Below are positions 8,161-16,348 of a stretch of 53,200 nt of DNA, piece by piece (the stretch's first letter is position 1; the number at the start of each line of letters is the position of its first letter). Under the pieces are notes generated by a model. That model worked only from the letters and a program-made list of their open reading frames with translations. It had not been told where the DNA came from and did not search any database. The stretch comes from Streptomyces populi (lineage in GTDB: Bacteria > Actinomycetota > Actinomycetes > Streptomycetales > Streptomycetaceae): assembly GCF_002911015.1 (NCBI RefSeq), contig NZ_KZ626895.1:1-53200 (forward strand), written 5' to 3'. The translations under genes and the position numbers were made by a program.

Positions 8161-9486
8161 ATGATGCGACGACGTACCACCCTGCTCGCGAGCTGCACCG
8201 CAGCCGCCCTGGCGCTCGGCGCGACCGCCTGCGGAGGCTCCCCCGTCTCCGCGGGCGGCGACGGCAAGGCGCTCGACGGCCAGACGATCACCGTGGCCGG
8301 CGTCTGGTCCGGCAGCGAGCAGAAGAACTTCCAGAAGGTGCTGGACGCCTTCACCGAGAAGACCGGCGCCAAGACGCAGTTCGTCTCCACCGGCGACAAC
8401 GTCTCCACCGTCATCGGCAGCAAGATCGAGGGCGGCAAGGCCCCCGAGGTGGTGATGGTCCCGCAGGTCGGTGTGCTCCAGCAGTTCGCGAAGCAGGGCT
8501 GGCTCAAGCCGCTGTCCAAGACCGCGGGAGCGGCAGTCGACGCCAACTACGCGAGCGTGTGGAAGGACTACGGCAGCGTCGACGGCACGCTGTACGGGCT
8601 CTACTTCAAGGCCGCCCACAAGTCCACCGTCTGGTACAGCCCCGACGCCCTCGACCAGGCCGGCGTCAAGCCGCCGGCCACCTACGACGCGATGCTGAAG
8701 GCAGGGCACACGGTCTCCGAGTCGGGTCTCGCCGCCTTCTCCGTCGCCGGACAGGACGGCTGGACGCTCACCGACTGGTTCGAGAACGTCTACCTCTCCC
8801 AGGCCGGGCCCGAGAAGTACGACGCCCTGGCCGCCCACCGGATCAAGTGGACCGACCCGACGGTGGTCGAGGCCCTCACCACCCTCGGCAAGCTCTTCGA
8901 GGACAAGCAACTGGTGGCCGGGGGCCGGAAGGAGGCCCTGAGCACCGACTTCCCGGGCTCCGTCGAGAAGGTCTTCGGGCCCAAGCCCGAGGCCGGCATG
9001 GTCTACGAGGGCGACTTCGTCGCCGGGGTCGCCAAGGACCAGTTCGGCAGGAAGATCGGCGAGGACGCGAACTTCTTCCCCTTCCCGGCGGTCACCGGCG
9101 GCAAGGCCCCCGTGGTCAGCGGCGGCGACGCGGCCGTCGTCCTCAAGGACGGCAAGAACCAGAAGGCCGCCATGCGGTTCCTGGAGTACCTCACGACCCC
9201 CGAGGCGTCCGCCGTCTGGGCCGGGGCGGGCGGCTTCCTGTCCCCGAACAAGAAGCTCGACCTCGCCTCCTACGGTGACGACGTCACCCGGGAGACCGCC
9301 AAGTCCCTGGTCGCGGCCGGGGATTCGGTCCGGTTCGACATGTCCGACCAGGCCCCGGCCGCGTTCGGCGGTACCAAGGGTGCCGGTGAGTGGAAGATCC
9401 TCCAGGACTTCCTGCGCGACCCGTCCGACCCGAAGGGGACCGCGGCCCGGCTGGAGAGCGCGGCGGCCAAGGCGTACAAGGGCTGA
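8161..9486 (+). CDS. Sugar ABC transporter substrate-binding lipoprotein
   Basis: Lipid-anchored extracellular receptor (441 aa) for the following MalF/MalG-type permeases. The signal peptide MMRRRTTLLASCTAAALALGATACGG ends in a lipobox with Cys24. The mature region has SBP_bac_1 features: GQTITVAGVWSGSEQKNFQKVLDAF, APEVVMVPQVGVLQQFAKQG, VYEGDFVAG and the late AMRFLEYLTTPEAS helix. It resembles alpha-glucoside-binding AglE proteins. GAAGGGA lies upstream, and ATG 8161 or 8164 could be used. The permease gene follows after 6 bases, so the three genes form one unit. Confidence 0.93.
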   Translation: MMRRRTTLLASCTAAALALGATACGGSPVSAGGDGKALDGQTITVAGVWSGSEQKNFQKVLDAFTEKTGAKTQFVSTGDNVSTVIGSKIEGGKAPEVVMVPQVGVLQQFAKQGWLKPLSKTAGAAVDANYASVWKDYGSVDGTLYGLYFKAAHKSTVWYSPDALDQAGVKPPATYDAMLKAGHTVSESGLAAFSVAGQDGWTLTDWFENVYLSQAGPEKYDALAAHRIKWTDPTVVEALTTLGKLFEDKQLVAGGRKEALSTDFPGSVEKVFGPKPEAGMVYEGDFVAGVAKDQFGRKIGEDANFFPFPAVTGGKAPVVSGGDAAVVLKDGKNQKAAMRFLEYLTTPEASAVWAGAGGFLSPNKKLDLASYGDDVTRETAKSLVAAGDSVRFDMSDQAPAAFGGTKGAGEWKILQDFLRDPSDPKGTAARLESAAAKAYKG

Positions 9487-9492
9487 TCGCAC

Positions 9493-10851
9493 ATGACCGC
9501 CACGCTCCTGAAGGAGGCGAGCCCGCCGCCGGTCACCCTGGCCGACCGTCGGCGGCGGGCCCGGCGCCGCGGCCGGGCCGTCGCCCTCGCCTTCGTCCTC
9601 CCCGCCCTGCTCCTGCTCGGCGCGCTCGTCGTCTACCCCGTGCTGTTCTCCGTGGGCCGCAGCTTCTTCGACGCCTCCGGCACACGGTTCGTGGGCGGCG
9701 ACAACTACACCGAGATGTTCCGCGACCCCGCCACGATCAAGGCCGTCCGCAACACCGCGATCTGGGTGGTCGTCGCACCGACCCTGCTCACCGGCCTCGG
9801 CCTCGTCCTCGCCGTCCTCGTCGAGAAGGTGCGCTGGGCCACGGCGTTCAAGCTCCTGCTCTTCATGCCGATGGCGGTCTCCTTCCTCGCCGCGGGCATC
9901 ATCTTCCGGCTCGCCTACGACGAGGACCCCGACAAGGGCGTACTGAACGCCGCCGTCGTCTCCGTGCACGACGCCTTCACGGGAACCTCGGCCTACCCGA
10001 CCGCCCGCGCCCGTGACGGCCAGGGCCTGACCAAGGGAGCCGACGGCTCCTACCGTACGACCGCCTCCGCGTCACCGGGTGACACCGTCGCCCTCGGCCT
10101 GGTCGGCGTACTCCCCGAGGACCTGCCGCGGGGCGCGCGGCCCGCGTACGCCGCCGCCCGGCGTCAGGCCGCGCCCGGCGAACTGCGTGGTGCCGTCTAT
10201 CTGGACTTCACCCGCGGGGGTGGAGGGGAACAGGGCAGAGCCGACCGGAAGGAGAGCGGACTGCCTGAGATGACGGTCGAGGCGGTGCGCGACGGCCACG
10301 CGGTCGCGAGCACCACCACCGCGGCCGACGGCTCCTTCCGCTTCCAGCACCTCGGACCGGGCCCGTACACCGTGCGGCTGCCCGCGTCGAACTTCGCCCC
10401 GCCGTACGAGGGCGTCTCCTGGCTGGGACCCGCGCTCGTCACGCCCGCGGTCATCGGTGCCTACCTGTGGATCTGGACCGGATTCGCCATGGTGCTGATC
10501 GGCGCGGGCCTCGCCGCGCTGCCCCGGGACGCGCTGGAGGCGGCCCGGATGGACGGGGCGAACGAGTGGCAGATCTTCCGCCGGATCACCGTCCCGCTGC
10601 TCGCACCCGTCCTGACCGTCGTCTTCGTGACCCTCGTCATCAACGTGATGAAGGTCTTCGACCTCGTCTACATCATCGCACCGGGCCCGGTGCAGGAGGA
10701 CGCCACCGTACTGGCCACGCAGATGTGGCTGGTGTCGTTCGGCGGCGGTAACAACCAGGGCCTCGGCAGCGCGCTCGGTGTGCTGCTTCTGCTCCTGGTG
10801 GTTCCCGCGATGATCTTCAACGTCCGCCGTTTCCTAGGGAGTCGACGATGA
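9493..10851 (+). CDS. MalF-type sugar ABC permease with a large extracytoplasmic insert
   Basis: Inner-membrane permease (452 aa) of a CUT1 sugar importer. Three N-terminal TMs (about 28-57, 86-111, 117-141) are followed by an inserted extracytoplasmic stretch of about 170 residues (142-310), then the remaining TMs with the EAA loop EAARMDGANEWQIF (349-362) that docks on the ATPase. Within the insert, residues 231-305 (GAVYLDF...GLPEMTVEAV...TAADGSFRFQHLGPGPYTVRLP) look like a transthyretin/Cna-B-like carboxypeptidase regulatory domain. E. coli MalF has its unrelated-looking P2 domain at the same TM3-TM4 position, where it touches the maltose-binding protein. The stop overlaps the next ATG as ATGA. 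Confidence 0.92.
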   Translation: MTATLLKEASPPPVTLADRRRRARRRGRAVALAFVLPALLLLGALVVYPVLFSVGRSFFDASGTRFVGGDNYTEMFRDPATIKAVRNTAIWVVVAPTLLTGLGLVLAVLVEKVRWATAFKLLLFMPMAVSFLAAGIIFRLAYDEDPDKGVLNAAVVSVHDAFTGTSAYPTARARDGQGLTKGADGSYRTTASASPGDTVALGLVGVLPEDLPRGARPAYAAARRQAAPGELRGAVYLDFTRGGGGEQGRADRKESGLPEMTVEAVRDGHAVASTTTAADGSFRFQHLGPGPYTVRLPASNFAPPYEGVSWLGPALVTPAVIGAYLWIWTGFAMVLIGAGLAALPRDALEAARMDGANEWQIFRRITVPLLAPVLTVVFVTLVINVMKVFDLVYIIAPGPVQEDATVLATQMWLVSFGGGNNQGLGSALGVLLLLLVVPAMIFNVRRFLGSRR

Positions 10852-11687
10852 ACGCGCTCAGGCGAGGGCTCGGCAGCGGTGTGGTGCAGGCGTTCCTCGT
10901 CGTCGTGGGCCTGGTGTGGCTCACCCCGCTCGCGGGCCTGTTCCTGTCGTCGCTGCGCTCGGCCGAGGACACCGCGCGGGGAGGCTGGTGGACCGCGCTG
11001 AAGAGCCCGGGGCAGCTGTCCTTCGACAACTACTCCGCCCTGCTGGGCAATGAGGGGATGACCCGGGCGTTCTGGAACACCGTCCTGATCTCCGTCCCGG
11101 CGACCGTGCTCGTCGTCGTCATCGCCGCGCTCGCCGGATACGCCTTCGCGTGGCTGGACTTCCCGGGGCGAGACGCGATCTTCCTGCTGGTGGTCGCGCT
11201 GCTCGTGGTGCCGGTACAGATCGGCCTGCTGCCGGTGGCCGAACTCTTCGGGCGGCTGGGCCTGTTCGGCACGATCCCCGGCGTCGTCCTCTTCCACGTC
11301 TCCTACGGCCTGCCGTTCGCGATCTTCCTGTTGCGCAACTACTTCGCGGAGATGCCGAAGGAGATGCTGGAGGCGGCGCGCATGGACGGGGGGAACGAGT
11401 GGCGCATCTTCACCCGGCTGGTCCTGCCGGTCGGCCGGCCGGCCATCGCCAGTCTCGCCATCTTCCAGTTCCTCTGGGTCTGGAACGACATGCTGGTCGC
11501 CCTGCTCTTCGCCGACAGCTCCGCACAGCCGCTGACCGTCGAACTCCAGTCACAGATAAGACAGTTCGGCAGCAATATCGACGTGCTCGCCCCAGGGGCG
11601 TTCCTGTCCCTGGTGGTCCCGGTGGCGGTCTTCTTCGCCTTCCAGCGGCACTTCGTCCAGGGGGTGATGGCGGGGTCGGTGAAGTGA
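10848..11687 (+). CDS. MalG-type sugar ABC permease
   Basis: Second membrane subunit (279 aa) of the CUT1 importer, with six TMs. The EAA loop EAARMDGGNEWRIFTRLVLP sits at about residues 175-194, and the C-terminus FQRHFVQGVMAGSVK is typical of MalG/AglG. Translation is coupled to the MalF-type gene by a 4-bp overlap. No ATPase gene follows. In Streptomyces CUT1 importers usually share the ATPase MsiK encoded elsewhere, so its absence here is expected. The transcript ends at a very large hairpin. Confidence 0.94.
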   Translation: MNALRRGLGSGVVQAFLVVVGLVWLTPLAGLFLSSLRSAEDTARGGWWTALKSPGQLSFDNYSALLGNEGMTRAFWNTVLISVPATVLVVVIAALAGYAFAWLDFPGRDAIFLLVVALLVVPVQIGLLPVAELFGRLGLFGTIPGVVLFHVSYGLPFAIFLLRNYFAEMPKEMLEAARMDGGNEWRIFTRLVLPVGRPAIASLAIFQFLWVWNDMLVALLFADSSAQPLTVELQSQIRQFGSNIDVLAPGAFLSLVVPVAVFFAFQRHFVQGVMAGSVK

Positions 11688-11768
11688 CGGCGGGCCCTCG
11701 CGCGCCGTACCGGCTCGCGAGGCCCGTTCTCGGAGTCCGGCTCCGGGCCCTGACTCCCGGCTCCGGTC

Positions 11769-11825
11769 CCGAACCGCGAACGCCGGAGAAGCTGAACCTC
11801 AGCTTCTCCGGCGTTCGCGGTTCGG
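11769..11825. terminator. Bidirectional terminator with 27-bp arms
   Basis: The arms 11769-11795 and 11799-11825 are perfect reverse complements around a 3-base ACC centre. It lies between the convergent permease (plus) and pgl (minus) genes and ends 5 bases from the pgl stop codon, so it can serve both. Confidence 0.9.
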
Positions 11826-11830
11826 TCCCG

Positions 11831-12613
11831 TCAGGCGGACGCCGGCGGATACAGCGACCGCGGCAGCTGTGACGCCGCCGCCGAGTCCAAGAGCCACAGG
11901 GTGCGCGAGCGGCCGTACGCGCCGGCGGCCGGGGCCTGGATCTCGCCCGCCCCGGACAGAGCGATCGCGGCCGCCTGCGCCTTGTCCTCGCCGGCCGCGA
12001 GCAGCCACACCTCGCGGGCGGAGCGGATCGCGGGCAGGGTCAGCGAGATCCGGGTCGGCGGCGGCTTGGGCGCGCCGTGCACGCCGACCACCGTCCGCTC
12101 CGTCTCCCGCACCGCGGGCAGCTCCGGGAAGAGCGAGGCCACGTGGGTGTCCGGGCCGACGCCCAGCATCAGGACGTCGAAGGCCGGGACCGGGCCGTGG
12201 TTCTCCGGCCCGGCGGCCTTCGCGAGCTCCGCCGCGTACGACTCCGCCGCCGCCTCGACGTCGGCGCCGTGCGGACCGTCGGACGCGGGCATCGCATGCA
12301 CCCGCGCCGGGTCCAGCGGCACCGCGTCGAGCAGGGCCGCGCGGGCCTGCGTGTCGTTGCGGTCGGGATCGCCCCCGGGGAGGTACCGCTCGTCGCCCCA
12401 CCACAGGTCGAGGCGTGCCCAGTCGACCGCGTCCCGGGCGGGCGCGGCCGCGAGCGCCGCGAGGAGCCCGTTGCCGTTGCGCCCGCCGGTGAGCACGATC
12501 GAGGCGTAGCCGCGCGAGGCCTGCGCGTCCACGATCTTCGTGATCAGCCGCGCCGCCGCGGCCTGGGCCATCAGTTCCTTGTCGCGGTGGACGACGAGCT
12601 GGGGGGTGTTCAC
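11831..12613 (-). CDS. pgl: 6-phosphogluconolactonase
   Basis: Hydrolyses 6-phosphogluconolactone, the second step of the oxidative pentose-phosphate pathway, in the cytoplasm. The 260-aa product begins VNTPQLVVHRDKELMAQAAA at GTG 12611-12613, which overlaps the opcA stop codon as GTGA. The same frame runs on upstream through opcA, but that part is only a shadow. Family motifs are IVLTGGRNGNGLLAAL, DLWWGDERYLPGGDPDRND and MLGVGPDTHVASLFPE. It is the last gene of the tkt-tal-zwf-opcA-pgl operon and ends at the large terminator. Also known as devB in actinobacteria. Confidence 0.95.
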   Translation of the reverse strand: MNTPQLVVHRDKELMAQAAAARLITKIVDAQASRGYASIVLTGGRNGNGLLAALAAAPARDAVDWARLDLWWGDERYLPGGDPDRNDTQARAALLDAVPLDPARVHAMPASDGPHGADVEAAAESYAAELAKAAGPENHGPVPAFDVLMLGVGPDTHVASLFPELPAVRETERTVVGVHGAPKPPPTRISLTLPAIRSAREVWLLAAGEDKAQAAAIALSGAGEIQAPAAGAYGRSRTLWLLDSAAASQLPRSLYPPASA

Positions 12614-13671
12614 TCGGCGGCCGCCCTGTCCGCCGCCTTCTTGGCGAGCGTCTCGGCCACACCCGCGGGGGAGTCCTTGGCGACCGGGGCCGCCTTCGTG
12701 GCGGTTGCGGTCCCGCCCGAGGACCCGGCCCCTGCGGTGTCCGCCGCCGCGTTCAGCCGGCTGACCCCGAAACGCAGCGCCGAGGCGTAGGTGTCGTCCG
12801 GGTCGAGGCGGCGCAGCTCCTCCGCCATCAGCTCGGCCGTGTCGCGGCGCTTGAGCGCCACCGCGCGGTCGGGCTGCCCCTGGATGGAGAGCGTCGCGAG
12901 GGTGCCGTCGGCGCGGTCCAGGACGATCGGGCCGCAGCTCGTCTCCAGCCGCACCGCGGTGAGGCCGGGGCCCGAGGACAGCGACCGCTTGACGGGGACC
13001 TCCAGCCGGTCCGCGAGCCACATCGCGAGCAGTTCGCAGCTCGGGTTGAACTCCTCGCCCTCCACCTCGACCGCGTCCACGTCGCAGGTGACCTGGTCCA
13101 GGGCCGCGGCCAGCATCGAACGCCAGGGCGTGATGCGGGTCCACGACAGGTCCGTGTCGCCCGGGGTGTAGGCCTCGGCGCGGGTGTTGAGCTCCCGCAC
13201 CGGCGCCTCGGCGGCGTAGGTGTCGGTCACCCGGCGCTGCGCGAGCGCGCCGAGCGGGTCGTTCGCCGGGTCGAGCGGCGCGTTCACCGGCCACCAGACG
13301 ACGACGGGCGCGTCCGGCAGCAGCAGCGGCAGGACGACCGACTGGGCGTGGTCGGTCACCTCGCCGTAAAGGCGCAGCACCACGGTCTCGCCGGTGCCCG
13401 CCTCCGCCCCGAGCCGCACCTCGGCGTCGAGCCGCGACTTCGTGCGGTCGCGGGGCGAGCGGGAGACGCGCTTGATGACCACGAGGGTGCGCGAGGGGTG
13501 CTCGCGCGAGGCCTCGGTGGCGGCCTTCAGGGCGTCGTAGGCGTTCTCCTCGTCGGTGACGATGACGAGGGTGAGCACCATGCCGACGGCGGGCGTGCCG
13601 ATGGCGCGGCGGCCCTGCACGAGCGCCTTGTTGATCTTGCTGGCCGTGGTGTCCGTGAGATCGGTCTTCAT
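12610..13671 (-). CDS. opcA: Glucose-6-phosphate dehydrogenase assembly protein OpcA
   Basis: OpcA (353 aa) is an actinobacterial and cyanobacterial protein that activates or helps assemble glucose-6-phosphate dehydrogenase and is sensitive to redox state. The sequence has the expected N-terminus (MKTDLTDTTASKINKALVQGRRAIGTPAVGMVLTL, family start), the VVVWWPVNAP and FNPSCELLAMWLADRL blocks, and a C-terminal Ala/Thr-rich tail. It overlaps zwf by ATGA and pgl by GTGA, so the three are translated together. Its position next to zwf is the strongest support for its role. Confidence 0.95.
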   Translation of the reverse strand: MKTDLTDTTASKINKALVQGRRAIGTPAVGMVLTLVIVTDEENAYDALKAATEASREHPSRTLVVIKRVSRSPRDRTKSRLDAEVRLGAEAGTGETVVLRLYGEVTDHAQSVVLPLLLPDAPVVVWWPVNAPLDPANDPLGALAQRRVTDTYAAEAPVRELNTRAEAYTPGDTDLSWTRITPWRSMLAAALDQVTCDVDAVEVEGEEFNPSCELLAMWLADRLEVPVKRSLSSGPGLTAVRLETSCGPIVLDRADGTLATLSIQGQPDRAVALKRRDTAELMAEELRRLDPDDTYASALRFGVSRLNAAADTAGAGSSGGTATATKAAPVAKDSPAGVAETLAKKAADRAAAE

Positions 13672-15191
13672 GGGCGACGCCAGCTCCGTCCGTCTCGCTC
13701 GAGCATCTCGTCGGCCTCGACGGGCCCCCAGGTGCCCGAGGCGTACTGCGCGGGCTTGCCGTGCTTGTCCCAGTACCGCTCGATCGGGTCGAGGATCTTC
13801 CAGGACAGCTCGACCTCCTCGGTGCGCGGGAAGAGGTTCGAGTCACCGAGCAGCACGTCGAGGATCAGACGCTCGTACGCCTCCGGGCTCGACTCGGTGA
13901 AGGACTCGCCGTACGCGAAGTCCATCGAGACGTCCCGGATCTCCATGGAGGTGCCGGGCACCTTGGAGCCGAAGCGGACCGTGACGCCCTCGTCGGGCTG
14001 GACGCGGAAGACGATCGCGTTCTGGCCCAGCTCCTCCGTCGCCGTGTGGTCGAAGGGGGAGTGCGGGGCGCGCTGGAAGACGACCGCGATCTCGGTGACG
14101 CGACGGCCCAGGCGCTTTCCGGTGCGCAGGTAGAACGGGACCCCCGCCCAGCGGCGGTTGTCCACCTCCACCTTGATCGCGGCGAAGGTGTCGGTCTTCG
14201 ACTTGGGGTCGATGCCCTCTTCCTGGAGGTAGCCGACGACCTTCGCGCCGCCCTGCCACCCCTCCGCGTACTGGCCGCGGACCGTGCTGAGGCCCAGGTC
14301 CTTCGGCAGCCTGGTGGCGGCCAGCACCTTGGTCTTCTCCGCGGCGAGCGCGTCCGCGTCGAAGGAGGAGGGCTCCTCCATGGCGGTCAGCGCCATGAGC
14401 TGAAGCAGGTGGTTCTGGATGACGTCACGGGCGGCGCCGATGCCGTCGTAGTAGCCGGCCCGGCCGCCGATGCCGATGTCCTCGGCCATCGTGATCTGCA
14501 CGTGGTCGACGAAGGACCGGTTCCAGATCGGCTCGAACATCGTGTTGGCGAAGCGCAGCGCCAGGATGTTCTGGACGGTCTCCTTGCCCAGGTAGTGGTC
14601 GATGCGGAAGACCTGGTCGGGGGCGAAGACCTCGTGCACGATCGCGTTGAGCTCCTCGGCCGACTCGAGGTCGTGGCCGAAGGGCTTCTCGATGACCGCG
14701 CGGCGCCAGGAGCCGCCCGACTGGTCCGCCAGCTTGTGCTTCTTCAGCTGCTGGATGACCACCGGGAACGCGGACGGCGGCACGGACAGGTAGAAGGCGA
14801 AGTTGCCGCCCGTGCCCTGCGCCTTGTCCAGTTCCTCGATGGTGGAGCGCAGCCGGTCGAAGGCGTCGTCGTCGTCGAAGGTGCCCTGGACGAAGCGCAT
14901 GCCCTGGACCAGCTGCTGCCAGACCTCCTCGCGGAAGGGCGTGCGGGCGTGCTCCTTGACCGCGTCGTGGACCTCCTGGGCGAAGTCCTCGTGGGCCCAC
15001 TCACGACGGGCGAAACCGACGAGCGAGAAGCCCGGCGGAAGCAGGCCGCGGTTGGCGAGGTCGTACACCGCGGGCATCAGCTTTTTACGTGACAAATCGC
15101 CCGTGACGCCGAAGATGACCAGGCCCGACGGCCCCGCGATACGCGGGAGCCGTCGGTCTGCGGGGTCACGCAGCGGGTTGCTGCTCGACAA
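13668..15191 (-). CDS. zwf: Glucose-6-phosphate 1-dehydrogenase
   Basis: Oxidises glucose 6-phosphate and makes NADPH. The 507-aa length is normal. The N-terminus contains the dinucleotide motif FGVTGDLSRKKLMPA, the active site RIDHYLGKE, and late blocks such as YFLRTGKRL-like FYLRTGKRLGRRVTEI. The start chosen is TTG at 15189-15191 (SSSNPLRDPADRRLP), preceded by GGAGGG. The longer open frame upstream lies over tal and has unnatural composition. The stop overlaps opcA (ATGA), and the tal stop lies 4 bases upstream of the TTG. Confidence 0.96.
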   Translation of the reverse strand: MSSSNPLRDPADRRLPRIAGPSGLVIFGVTGDLSRKKLMPAVYDLANRGLLPPGFSLVGFARREWAHEDFAQEVHDAVKEHARTPFREEVWQQLVQGMRFVQGTFDDDDAFDRLRSTIEELDKAQGTGGNFAFYLSVPPSAFPVVIQQLKKHKLADQSGGSWRRAVIEKPFGHDLESAEELNAIVHEVFAPDQVFRIDHYLGKETVQNILALRFANTMFEPIWNRSFVDHVQITMAEDIGIGGRAGYYDGIGAARDVIQNHLLQLMALTAMEEPSSFDADALAAEKTKVLAATRLPKDLGLSTVRGQYAEGWQGGAKVVGYLQEEGIDPKSKTDTFAAIKVEVDNRRWAGVPFYLRTGKRLGRRVTEIAVVFQRAPHSPFDHTATEELGQNAIVFRVQPDEGVTVRFGSKVPGTSMEIRDVSMDFAYGESFTESSPEAYERLILDVLLGDSNLFPRTEEVELSWKILDPIERYWDKHGKPAQYASGTWGPVEADEMLERDGRSWRRP

Positions 15192-15195
15192 GATT

Positions 15196-16314
15196 TCAGC
15201 CCTCCGAGGGGGCGAGGCGCTGGAGCTCCGCCTCGGTCGACTTGAGCAGGTCGTTCCAGGCGGACTCGAACTTCTCGACGCCCTCGTCCTCCAGCAGCTG
15301 GACCACGTCGTCGTACGAGATCCCGAGCTTCTCGACCGCGTCGAGCTCGGCACGGGACTGCTCGTACGTGCCGGCGATGGTGTTGCCGGTGATCGAGCCG
15401 TGGTCCTCGGTGGCCTCCAGGGTGGCCTCCGGCATGGTGTTCACGGTGTTCGGCGCGACCAGGTCGTCGACGTACAGGGTGTCCTTGTACGCCGGGTCCT
15501 TGACGCCCGTCGAGGCCCACAGCGGGCGCTGCTTGTTGGCCTGCGCCCGGTCGAGGGCGGCCCAGCGGTCGGTGGAGAAGACCTCCTCGTACGCCTGGTA
15601 CGCGAGCCGGGCGTTGGCGAGGCCCGCCTTGCCGCGGGCGGCCTTGGCCTCGGGGGTGCCCTGGGCGTCGAGCCGCTTGTCGATCTCGGTGTCCACGCGG
15701 GACACGAAGAAGGACGCCACGGAGTGGATCTTCGAGAGGTCGAGCCCGCGCTCGTTGGCCTTCTCCAGGCCGGCGAGGAAGGCCTCCATGACCTCGCGGT
15801 AGCGCTCCAGCGAGAAGATCAGCGTGACGTTGACGCTGATGCCGAGGCCGATGACCTCGGTGATCGCCGGAAGGCCCGCCCTGGTGGCCGGGATCTTGAT
15901 GAGGGTGTTGGGGCGGTCCACCAGCCAGGCCAGCTGCTTGGCCTCGGCGACGGTGGCGAGGGTGTCGTGCGCGAGGCGCGGGTCGACCTCGATCGACACC
16001 CGGCCGTCCTGGCCCTCGGTCGCGTCGAAGACGGGCCGCAGGATGTCGGCGGCGTCGCGGACGTCCGCCGTGGTGATCATGCGGATGGCTTCCTCGACGG
16101 TGACCTTGCGGGCGGCCAGCTCGGTGAGCTGCTGCTCGTAGCCGTCCCCGCTGCTGATCGCCTTCTGGAAGATCGACGGGTTGGTGGTGACGCCCACGAC
16201 GTGCTGCTGGTCGATCAGCTCGGCAAGGTTGCCGGACGTGATCCGCTTGCGCGACAGGTCGTCCAGCCAGATCGCGACGCCTTCCTCGGAGAGGCGCTTG
16301 AGTGCGTCTGTCAT
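15196..16314 (-). CDS. tal: Transaldolase
   Basis: Transfers a dihydroxyacetone unit in the non-oxidative pentose-phosphate pathway. The 372-aa protein belongs to the long actinobacterial type. The signature VVGVTTNPSIFQKAI and the Schiff-base lysine in LIKIPATRAGLPAI are present. ATG 16312-16314 follows GGAG at an acceptable spacing. It lies 34 bases after tkt and 4 bases before zwf. Confidence 0.96.
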   Translation of the reverse strand: MTDALKRLSEEGVAIWLDDLSRKRITSGNLAELIDQQHVVGVTTNPSIFQKAISSGDGYEQQLTELAARKVTVEEAIRMITTADVRDAADILRPVFDATEGQDGRVSIEVDPRLAHDTLATVAEAKQLAWLVDRPNTLIKIPATRAGLPAITEVIGLGISVNVTLIFSLERYREVMEAFLAGLEKANERGLDLSKIHSVASFFVSRVDTEIDKRLDAQGTPEAKAARGKAGLANARLAYQAYEEVFSTDRWAALDRAQANKQRPLWASTGVKDPAYKDTLYVDDLVAPNTVNTMPEATLEATEDHGSITGNTIAGTYEQSRAELDAVEKLGISYDDVVQLLEDEGVEKFESAWNDLLKSTEAELQRLAPSEG

Positions 16315-16348
16315 GGAAATTGCATCTCCTACGTGTCGTTTGTCAGCG

